The notes under the pieces are model-generated. The model did no database searches, was not told the origin of the DNA, and saw only the letters and a program-made list of their open reading frames with translations. Both the position numbers and the translations under genes were made by a program. A stretch of 16,552 bases of DNA from Oscillospiraceae bacterium (lineage in GTDB: Bacteria > Bacillota > Clostridia > Oscillospirales > Acutalibacteraceae): NCBI GenBank assembly GCA_009779455.1, contig WREG01000020.1, positions 1-16,552 of the forward strand, given 5' to 3'. This document shows, piece by piece, positions 6,527-14,000 of this stretch; within the stretch, counting starts at the first letter, position 1; each line of letters starts with the position of its first letter.

Positions 6527-8821
6527 CTATAATGGTTTCGGCCCCATTTCAAAAACAAGCGCATTATTGTTTTGAGCCGTAAGCATAGCGTGAGTGACCG
6601 ACATTTCATCAAGCTTTACACCGTTCAATGTTACGCTTTTTACATAGACATTCTTCGCTGACTGGTTGTTCACGGTGACGGTCAGGGTCTTGCCCACGCC
6701 TAAATCCAATACCGCGCCGTTGACGTTCGGCGAGCCTATCCAATAGCGGTCGGTCCCCGCTACGGGGTAAATGCCCAGCGCCGACAGGACGTACCACGCA
6801 CTCAATGTTCCCGCGTCGTCATTGCCGTCAAGCCCGTCGGCCCCGAGGCCGTAGCGGTCTGAAAGCGCCCATCTTGCCCATTTCTGCGTAAGGTCGGGCC
6901 GCCCCGCGTCGTTGAAAAGGTATAAGGCGTGCATATTGTGCTGGTTGCCCTGCCAATAACCCGGGCCGGGGTCTATAGCTGCCATTGTCCTGCTGGCCGA
7001 GGACATGAATTTGTCCAGTTCCTTCACGAAACAGTCATTGCCGCCGAAAAGCGATATAAGCTCCTGCGGGTAAAGGGGCGCGTGCCATCTGTAGTGCTGC
7101 GCGCTCCCCTCGGCGTAGGCTTTCGGGAACATCGTCAGCACTTCGTTGTAATAGCTTGTAATATTCGGGCTGAAAGGCGTCACCCAAGAGCCGTCGGAGT
7201 TCTTCGGGCGGAAATATTTTGTATCCGGGTCGAAAAGGTTGTTGAAACGCATTGATTTGTCCTTATAAATCTGAACCTCCGCCGCGTCTTTCCCCAAAGC
7301 CTCGCCCAAAAGCGCTATGCAGCCGTCCGCCCACGCGTATTCAAGGGTCGAGCTGACCGAACCCCTGTCCTGAACGTCGTGGGGTATGTACCCGTAAAGG
7401 TTATATTCGTTGACGCTTTCGCGGCCGTCAACACCGCCGGGCATACCCTGTTCGGAGACTTTTTTCATGAACCCGTATGCCGCCTCGACGTCAAACCCGG
7501 TTATGCCTTTAAGGTAGCTCTCCGTAATGACCATATCCGCAGGCGAGCCGAACATCGAGTGGGTGTAGCCGCCGCCGGAAGGCCAGCGGGGGAGCGCGCC
7601 GCCGATTTTCGCCATTTCTATGAGGCTCTTTACGCTGTCAAGCTGGATATCAGGCGCGACTAAAGTAAAGAGCGGATGCACCGTCCTGAACGTGTCCCAA
7701 AGGGACATATCCGTATAATAGGTGAAATCACCGCCCGTATTTTTGACCTGTTTGCTGAATCCCAGGAAATCCCCGTTCACATCTGTGAAATTGACGGGCA
7801 TTACCAAAGAATGGTAAAGGCCTGTGTAGAATATTGTCTTTATCGAATCGTCGCCGCTGTCGATAAGTATTTTTGAAAGGTTTTCTTCCCATGCGTCGCG
7901 GGAAAGGTCCCTTATATCCTCAAAATCAAGGCCGTCCGTTTCCGCTTCAAGGTTAAGGCGGGCGTTTTCAAGGCTTACAAAGCTTAGCCCTACTTTAAGC
8001 TCAACGGGTTCGCCCGATATGTCGCCGAAATTCAAATCGGCCCCCACATCGTCGCCGGTCGCGGTCAAACTGTCTTTTTCGCTCGTCCCGTCGGTCCATG
8101 TGGCGAAAGATTTCAGCGGTTTGTCAAACTGTGCGACGAAATACCCCGTAAGGCCTCCGTAACGTCCCGTAAAGCTTGCGAATACGCAGGCCTCGCCCGT
8201 GACCTCCATAGCATCGGGGTCAATCGTGATTTTCCCGTCTTGCGCTCTCCCGTCCCTGAGGAAGCTTGTAGCGTCGATGAATAAATGCGCGTCCTTAGCG
8301 GTATTGAATGTGTAGCGGTGCGCCCCGACATGCGTCGTGGCCGTCATTTCCGCAAGGCAGCCGACCGTCGGCAGGGCGACTGCGTAATATCCCGCTGTCG
8401 CTATCTCCTGTTCATGCAGGAACGGCAGGGGATTTTTCATACGTTTTGAAGGGTCCGCGTTGCCCGCTGCGGGCGTCACCCTGAAATTGCCCCCCTCAAG
8501 CATCGTGTGGCTGAAACCGAGGGTATAGCGATGCTCGAAATAATACCCGTTTGACGGGAAAGGGTCGAACCCGCCGGCATAGCAGGTGTCGGGGCTTAAT
8601 TTGACCGTGCCGAAGGGTACGGTCGCCCCCGGATGGAGCATCCCCGTGACCCACGGAAGGCCGCCCGTGCCGATAAACGGGTCAACCCATTGGCCCAGCT
8701 CGCCCGCGTTCAAATCCGGCATGTCGATTTTAGGCGGCAAGCCGCCCAGCGTGAATAAAGCGGTGAAAAGGATGACCAGTGAATAGAACATTGCCTGGAT
8801 GCGCCTGAATAGCAGTAACAT
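6527..8821 (-). CDS. GH92 alpha-mannosidase, membrane-anchored or secreted
   Basis: GH92 enzymes are calcium-dependent exo-acting alpha-mannosidases that invert configuration. The 764-residue length fits. The N-terminus has MLLLFRRIQ, then a hydrophobic segment at about 10-27, so it is exported or membrane-anchored. Family blocks are WVDPFIGTGG (45-54), HPGATVPFGTVKLSPDT (63-79), GFSHTMLEGG (102-111), YTDMSLWDTFRT (369-380), EGSAQHY (general acid Glu571), GNDDAG (Asp668/Asp669, the usual base pair) and SAWYVLSALGIYPV. The block usually reading GNEPS is GNQHN here (625-629), and the region after GFSHT is reduced. Those differences suggest a divergent subfamily, so the mannose linkage is unknown. 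AAGGAGG lies 9 nt before the ATG. It is the second gene after the aldo/keto reductase, 53 bp away, and is followed by a strong terminator. Confidence 0.92.
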   Translation of the reverse strand: MLLLFRRIQAMFYSLVILFTALFTLGGLPPKIDMPDLNAGELGQWVDPFIGTGGLPWVTGMLHPGATVPFGTVKLSPDTCYAGGFDPFPSNGYYFEHRYTLGFSHTMLEGGNFRVTPAAGNADPSKRMKNPLPFLHEQEIATAGYYAVALPTVGCLAEMTATTHVGAHRYTFNTAKDAHLFIDATSFLRDGRAQDGKITIDPDAMEVTGEACVFASFTGRYGGLTGYFVAQFDKPLKSFATWTDGTSEKDSLTATGDDVGADLNFGDISGEPVELKVGLSFVSLENARLNLEAETDGLDFEDIRDLSRDAWEENLSKILIDSGDDSIKTIFYTGLYHSLVMPVNFTDVNGDFLGFSKQVKNTGGDFTYYTDMSLWDTFRTVHPLFTLVAPDIQLDSVKSLIEMAKIGGALPRWPSGGGYTHSMFGSPADMVITESYLKGITGFDVEAAYGFMKKVSEQGMPGGVDGRESVNEYNLYGYIPHDVQDRGSVSSTLEYAWADGCIALLGEALGKDAAEVQIYKDKSMRFNNLFDPDTKYFRPKNSDGSWVTPFSPNITSYYNEVLTMFPKAYAEGSAQHYRWHAPLYPQELISLFGGNDCFVKELDKFMSSASRTMAAIDPGPGYWQGNQHNMHALYLFNDAGRPDLTQKWARWALSDRYGLGADGLDGNDDAGTLSAWYVLSALGIYPVAGTDRYWIGSPNVNGAVLDLGVGKTLTVTVNNQSAKNVYVKSVTLNGVKLDEMSVTHAMLTAQNNNALVFEMGPKPL

Positions 8822-8830
8822 AAGATTTAT

Positions 8831-8837
8831 CCTCCTT
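8831..8837 (-). promoter_or_regulatory. Ribosome binding site for the GH92 gene
   Basis: The minus strand reads AAGGAGG 9 nt before the ATG at 8821. It is the strongest ribosome binding site in the window and favours this start over the internal ATG at 8791, which would shorten the signal segment. Confidence 0.8.
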
Positions 8838-8840
8838 GTT

Positions 8841-8862
8841 TTAATTCATGATTCATAATTAA
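8841..8862. repeat. AT-rich imperfect palindrome between aldo/keto reductase and GH92
   Basis: TTAATTCATGA and TCATAATTAA face each other around a single T, with one unpaired C. The site lies 3 nt upstream of the GH92 ribosome binding site. It could be an operator or a weak mRNA hairpin affecting GH92 translation. AT-rich sequence forms such repeats easily, so the assignment is tentative. Confidence 0.3.
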
Positions 8863-8874
8863 CATAATATTTAT

Positions 8875-9792
8875 TTACGGCAAATCGTTCCCCGCGGCGA
8901 GGTGCAGGGCGTACCAGTCCTCCCGTGAGAGGGTGATATCGGCGGCTTTGGCGCAGGATTTTAGCCGCCCTATGTTCATCGTGCCCGTAACGGGCTGCAT
9001 TTTCGCGGGGTGCCGCAGTATCCACGCGAGGGCGGCAGTTGTCGCATCCACGCCGTATTTTTCGGCCGTCTCGTCAAGCTTCGCGTTTAATTCCGGGAAT
9101 TTTTCGTTGCCGATAAAAACCCCGCTGAAAAACCCGTGCTGGAAAGGCGACCAGGGCTGTATCGTTATGTCGTTCAGGCGGCAGAAATCAAGGACGCCCC
9201 CGTCGCGGCCCGCCGCGTCGTCAACATTCATGTTGACGTGGGTTCCCTGCGAAACCATGGTCGCATTTGTAAGGCTGAACTGGAGCTGATTTGCCACAAT
9301 AGGTTGGTTTAAATATTTTTTAAGCAATTTAATTTGCATCGGATTATGGTTAGAAACGCCGAAGTTCCGCACCTTGCCGCCCGAATAAAGGGCATCGAAG
9401 GCTTCCGCGACTTCCTCAGGCTCCGCCAGCGCGTCGGGGCGGTGCAAAAGCAGAACATCTAAATAATCGGTCTTAAGCCGGGACAAAATGCCGTCAACGG
9501 AGGACAAAATATGCCCTTTCGAGAAATCGTACCTGCCGGAACGGATGCCGCATTTCGATTGCAGGATTATTTTTTCACGAACGTCATCGCTCATGTGTAT
9601 GGCGCCCGAAAAGACCTCCTCGCATCCCCCGCCGCCGTATATGTCGGCGTGGTCGAAGAAGTTGAGCCCCAGCTCGAGCGCGGCCTGAACGAATTTTTCC
9701 GCCTCGGCGGAGCCAAGGCCTTTTATGCGCATACAGCCCACGGCGATAGTGGGTACCTGCAAAGATGATGTCCCGAGCCTGATCGTTTTCAT
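8875..9792 (-). CDS. Aldo/keto reductase, YdhF type
   Basis: An NAD(P)H-dependent oxidoreductase with a TIM-barrel, 305 residues, full length. The catalytic tetrad is visible: Asp47 and Tyr52 in FFDHADIYGG, Lys80 in SKCG, and His117 in LLHRPD. The blocks DHADIYGG, SKCGI, LLHRPD and GKVRNFGVSN follow the order and wording I recall for E. coli YdhF, whose substrate is not settled. No signal peptide is present, so it is cytoplasmic. Its ribosome binding site is a poor GGGGG about 7 nt before the ATG. It is the first gene after a near-consensus minus-strand promoter and is followed 53 bp later by the GH92 alpha-mannosidase, so reduction of a sugar-derived aldehyde or ketone is possible but inferred only from position. 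Confidence 0.9.
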   Translation of the reverse strand: MKTIRLGTSSLQVPTIAVGCMRIKGLGSAEAEKFVQAALELGLNFFDHADIYGGGGCEEVFSGAIHMSDDVREKIILQSKCGIRSGRYDFSKGHILSSVDGILSRLKTDYLDVLLLHRPDALAEPEEVAEAFDALYSGGKVRNFGVSNHNPMQIKLLKKYLNQPIVANQLQFSLTNATMVSQGTHVNMNVDDAAGRDGGVLDFCRLNDITIQPWSPFQHGFFSGVFIGNEKFPELNAKLDETAEKYGVDATTAALAWILRHPAKMQPVTGTMNIGRLKSCAKAADITLSREDWYALHLAAGNDLP

Positions 9793-9825
9793 AGCAAACC
9801 CCCGATTATTTTTATATACAAAATT

Positions 9826-9854
9826 ATTATAGCATATAATATAAATATTTTCAA
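9826..9854 (-). promoter_or_regulatory. Sigma-A promoter for aldo/keto reductase and GH92
   Basis: On the minus strand, TTGAAA (9854-9849) and TATAAT (9831-9826) are 17 bp apart, with TGC directly before the -10 (an extended -10). The predicted start near 9819 leaves a leader of about 27 nt. The -10 is part of a dyad, ATTATA-gca-TATAAT (9826-9840), which could be an operator or chance in AT-rich DNA. Confidence 0.8.
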
Positions 9855-9862
9855 TAAAAAAC

Positions 9863-9891
9863 TGGAAATTTTTATTTTTTTATGTTATAAT
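9863..9891 (+). promoter_or_regulatory. Sigma-A promoter for the HipA-like/Lhr genes
   Basis: TGGAAA (9863-9868) and TATAAT (9886-9891) are 17 bp apart, and TGT before the -10 makes it an extended -10. The predicted start near 9898 gives a leader of about 25 nt holding AGAGG 7 nt before the ATG at 9923. Its -35 lies 8 bp from that of the divergent promoter, so one bound protein could affect both. Confidence 0.72.
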
Positions 9892-9922
9892 GAAAGCGTA
9901 GAATTTTTTTAGAGGTATTTCA

Positions 9923-10828
9923 ATGGGCTTATTCCTGATGTGCAAAGATGTGGCGGTCTTAAATATTTCCGGCATGAAAGTTTTTAATAGAAACTTATTG
10001 CCCGGGCTATTGTCTGAAAATCAAAACGAAACCGTATTTATGGACTGGTTCCATAAGCGGTATTCCGAACGCTCCAACACGGCATCGCGCCAGCTTCGCG
10101 GGGTTTTGTTCGGGCAGGGGAACAGGGAGGTTATAGACAGGACGACCCACGCGCTGTCGCTTTCGGACTGTTACTGGATAAAATCAGACGACGAAGATGT
10201 AACGTTTTCCGAAATATCGCCGTATTATAATGATTTTTGGCAAGGTGAAGGCGAATACGCGGGCGAGGCGATACCGACCTTATATGTCAACGGATATCTG
10301 ACAAAATATTGGCGGGACAAAGATACGCTTATAAAGAGAAGCGATAAAAAGGAAATTCTGTGTTCTAAAATCGCCGAAACGCTTGGGATTTCGACTGTCG
10401 AAATATATGAACATGACGACGGGATAGCGGTCAAAAACTTTACCTCTGACAAAATCATGTTTGAGCCCGCCGAAGCTTCCGGCCGCATCGACGCGGAAAG
10501 TTTTTCAAACGAAGATATATTGCGGGTATTCGGCGAACGCGGGTTTGATATGCTGTTTTTGGACGCCTTAACAGGCAACGGTGACAGGCACGCCGGGAAT
10601 TTCGGGTTTTTACGCGGCGCAGACATGGGTGAATATGTCGGCATGGCCCCGCTGTTCGATTACGACCACGCGTATGACAGCAATAATGATGATGATATTC
10701 TTATAAGGGAAATAAAAGCGCTAAAATCAGGCGAATGGCGGGACAGGCTCCATGAACTTGCGGAAAAGGCGAAAAGTGTGCAATTCTTGGACGATTATAT
10801 GAGGAACAGGCTGGAAAATATTCTTTAG
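9923..10828 (+). CDS. Stand-alone HipA-like Ser/Thr kinase
   Basis: The C-terminal half matches the HipA kinase core. NGDRHAGNFGF (219-229) aligns with the catalytic loop of E. coli HipA (N-x-D-x-H-x-x-N), giving Asp221 as the likely catalytic residue and Asn226 as a metal ligand. PLFDYDH (243-249) supplies the second metal-binding Asp. LIKRS (136-140) holds a plausible ATP-binding lysine (Lys138), and the helix EILCSKIAETLGI follows it. The 301-residue protein is shorter than HipA (about 440), and its first 110 residues do not look like the usual HipA N-terminal domain. No HTH antitoxin gene (hipB) is next to it, so it may be an orphan or regulatory kinase rather than half of a toxin-antitoxin pair. 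AGAGG 7 nt upstream supports the start. Substrate unknown. Confidence 0.78.
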   Translation: MGLFLMCKDVAVLNISGMKVFNRNLLPGLLSENQNETVFMDWFHKRYSERSNTASRQLRGVLFGQGNREVIDRTTHALSLSDCYWIKSDDEDVTFSEISPYYNDFWQGEGEYAGEAIPTLYVNGYLTKYWRDKDTLIKRSDKKEILCSKIAETLGISTVEIYEHDDGIAVKNFTSDKIMFEPAEASGRIDAESFSNEDILRVFGERGFDMLFLDALTGNGDRHAGNFGFLRGADMGEYVGMAPLFDYDHAYDSNNDDDILIREIKALKSGEWRDRLHELAEKAKSVQFLDDYMRNRLENIL

Positions 10829-10863
10829 GCAACCTCTAAAATGTGAAAAGGGAAGATGTGACA

Positions 10864-11037
10864 GTGAAATTTATGAAAATTCCGATAATTTCAATGGTTT
10901 TAGCGGGGTTCTGCTTTATATTGCCCGGCTGCGCAAAATATGAGTTCCCGGAAATAGACCCGGCGCAGCCTTTGGGGCTTGTAATAATCTCACTGTGGGA
11001 ATATTATGAAATTAATACCGATGATATCGAAGGCTGA
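10864..11037 (+). CDS. Very short putative lipoprotein
   Basis: The protein has about 57 residues from the GTG at 10864, chosen because AAGGGAAG lies about 10 nt upstream. GTG 10843 and ATG 10873 are in the same frame and possible. A hydrophobic segment (IPIISMVLAGFCFILPGC) ends in LPGC, a lipobox variant, so a mature lipopeptide of only about 35 residues is predicted, beginning CAKYEFPEIDPAQP. No known domain is seen. The ending is a double stop (TGA TAA). It sits between the HipA-like kinase and Lhr, 35 bp after the first, probably on one transcript. It could be a truncated remnant of a longer lipoprotein, but no further homologous frame follows the stop. Confidence 0.45.
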   Translation: MKFMKIPIISMVLAGFCFILPGCAKYEFPEIDPAQPLGLVIISLWEYYEINTDDIEG

Positions 11038-11087
11038 TAAACTAATGAAATATGAAAATGAAGGATTAATTCTTGTGAGTAATTAGA

Positions 11088-14000
11088 ATGTCAATAAACC
11101 CATTAAACCTGTTCCATAAATACACAAGGCAGTGGTTCGAGGCCGCCCTTGGCGCACCGACCCCCGTCCAGGCGGGGGCCTGGCCTGTTATCGCCGCAGG
11201 CGGGCATACGCTTCTGTCCGCGCCGACCGGCACGGGCAAGACGCTGTCCGCTTTTTTGGTGTTCATCGACGAAATGAAGACCTTGCAGAGGGCCGGCAAG
11301 CTTGAAAACGGGCTGCGGCTTATCTATATTTCCCCGCTTAAAGCTTTGGCAGGGGATATCAGGGAAAACCTGCACAAGCCGCTGGGCGGCATACTGCGCG
11401 AGGAGATAAAAGACGGGATTCCCCCCGAAACCGCCGGAAACGGAATTTCCGTCGCCATAAGGACGGGCGACACCACCTCCCGCGAGCGCCGCGAGATGAT
11501 AAAATCCCCTCCGCACATACTTATAACCACCCCGGAGTCGCTGTACCTTCTCCTGACAAGCGTTTCCGGCCAAAAAATGCTTAAAACAGCGAAAGCGGTA
11601 ATACTGGACGAGCTTCACGCCCTTATCGACACGAAAAGAGGGGCGCATCTGATGCTTTCGCTGGCGCGGCTCGACAGGTTGTGCGGGAAGCCCTTGCAGA
11701 GGGTCGGGCTGTCGGCCACTATCGAGCCACTGGACGAAGTGGCGGAATATCTGTCATATCCGAGTAAAAACGTAAATATTATAGCCCCGAAAATGAAAAA
11801 GGACGCGAGGATAGAGGTCACAAGCCCCGCCGGCAACGCTTCATTTCTGCCCGAAGGCACCATATGGCCCGAAATCGCCCGCTCTGTATACGAATGCTGC
11901 GACGGGGAGCGTAGCGTCATAGCCTTTGTCGGCGGACGGATGCACGCCGAAAAGCTGGCGTTCTGCGTCAACCGCATAGCCGGGGAGGGCTTCGCCAAAA
12001 CCCACCACGGCTGCGTATCGAAGGAACAGCGGCATGAGGCGGAAACGGCCCTCAGAAGCGGGGAATTGCGGCTTCTTTGCGCGACTTCCTCAATGGAACT
12101 GGGTATCGACGTGGGGGACATCGACCGCGTGGTGCAGATAGGCGCGCCTGATTCGATTTCAAGCCTGATGCAGAGGCTGGGCCGCGCCGGGCATAACCCC
12201 GGACGGGTGAGCGTCATGAACATATTCCCCCGCACCGACGCGGAGGGGCTTTATTGCGGCTTTTCCGCCTATACGGCGTGCACGGGCGGGGTAGAGCGTA
12301 TGCATTCCCCCCGGTTATGCTTCGATGTTTTAGCCCAGCATCTCGTGTCAATGGCCACGGGGGAAGGGTACACGGTTGACGGCGTTATGGGGGTAATCAA
12401 CGCCGCATACCCTTTCAAAGACGTTAAAAAAGATGACGTAAAATCCATATTGGGAATGCTCGCGGGCGATTACGAGCATAAGCAGGATTGGCCCGTTAGG
12501 CCGAGGATACTGTATGACAGGATAAACGAACGCGTCGAGGGCGACGCCTACAGCCGTATGCTTGCCGTATCGGCGGGCGGCACGATACCCGACACGGGCA
12601 TGTTCGCCGTCCGCGCCGAAAGCGGGGCGAAGCTGGGGGAGCTTGACGAGGAATTCGTATTCGAGGCGCGGGTCGGGGACAAATTTTTATTGGGCGCTTT
12701 CCCGTGGAAAATAATGAGGATAGACCGCGACAGCGTAACCGTCGCGCCGGCGAATTCAGAGGGCGCGACGCCGCCCTTCTGGCGCAACTCGCGGTTCGGG
12801 CGCAGGTTGCAGACGGGGGTCGCCTTCGGCAAATTGATGCGGAGGCTTGCCGACGCGTGTGCCGAAAACGCAAGCAGGAAAGAAGCGATAAAGCCCATAT
12901 TAAGGGATTTCGGCCTTGACGGGGATATGGCGGCAAAAACGGCGGATTTCGTTTGCAGGCAGATCGAGGCTACGGGGGCCCTGCCCGACGACAGGACGAT
13001 TATTGCCGAATATTTCCATGACAGCGACTGCGGCAACCAGCTTATGCTGCATTCCGTGTTCGGCAAGCAGATAAACGCCCCCCTTGCCCTTCTTCTGCGC
13101 GACCGGGCCGCGCGGGTTTCCGACGCGGACATTGGCTTCTTTTGCGACGACGACGGCATATTGCTTATGGCCGGCGAAAAAAACGCCATACCCGCGAACC
13201 TGCTCCAATCGATAAATATAGACGAAATAAGGCCGGTTCTCGAAGCGATCCTGCCCTCTGCGCCTCTGTTCCATATGACTTTCAGGTACAACGCCGGGAG
13301 GGCGCTTATGATGGGCGTCCGCAAGGCGGCGCAGAGGCAGCCCCTGTGGGTGCAGCGGCTCCGCGGCGCGGAGATGCTGGATTCCGTTATAGGCGACGGC
13401 GGCCATCCGCTGATAAGGGAGACAAAGCGGGAGTGCATGGAGGATTACTGGGATATCCCCGGCCTTGAAGCCGTATTGGGGGATATAAAGTCAAACGCCA
13501 TACGGGTGCGCGAGGTTTTGTGCGACACACCGTCGCCCATGTCCCTGCCCCTGCGGCGGCAGGCGGAAGCCGTGCTGCTTTACGACTACAACCCGACCAC
13601 GGCAAAAATAACGGGTGCGTCGCGGGACGCGCTAAAGGAACTGCGGCAGATAAAGCCCGCCGCCGAGCAGCTTGCCATAGCGTCGGAGCGGCGTAAGTTG
13701 CCGGAGGACGAAAAACACCTCCATTCGCTGCTGATGGCGGAGGGGGATTTGACAGCGGGGGAGCTGCCCCTGCCGATAGAATGGTTCGAGGCGCTGTCGG
13801 CGGAAGGCCGCGCTCTATATATAGAGCCGGGGCTTTGGATAGCGGCGGAACATGAGGAACAATACAGAACCGCTCTTGAAAACGGTGATGATGCCACGGC
13901 AAGGCTTGATATTGTACGGCGCGTTTTAAGGTATCGCGGCCCGCAGGAGCCTTCGCAGATAGCGGAACGGTATTTTTGGGAAGAAAAGACCGCGCTCGGC

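Noticed and set aside
9923..10828. HipBA toxin-antitoxin module
   Set aside because: No small HTH gene lies on either side; upstream is a divergent aldo/keto reductase and downstream a short lipoprotein.
11045..11086. 13-codon ORF before lhr as a leader peptide
   Set aside because: It has no ribosome binding site, no coupling overlap with lhr, and a length expected by chance.
12548..13438. Long minus-strand frame inside lhr
   Set aside because: It is a Ser/Arg-rich product of codon bias on the opposite strand of a well-supported helicase gene, with no recognisable domain.
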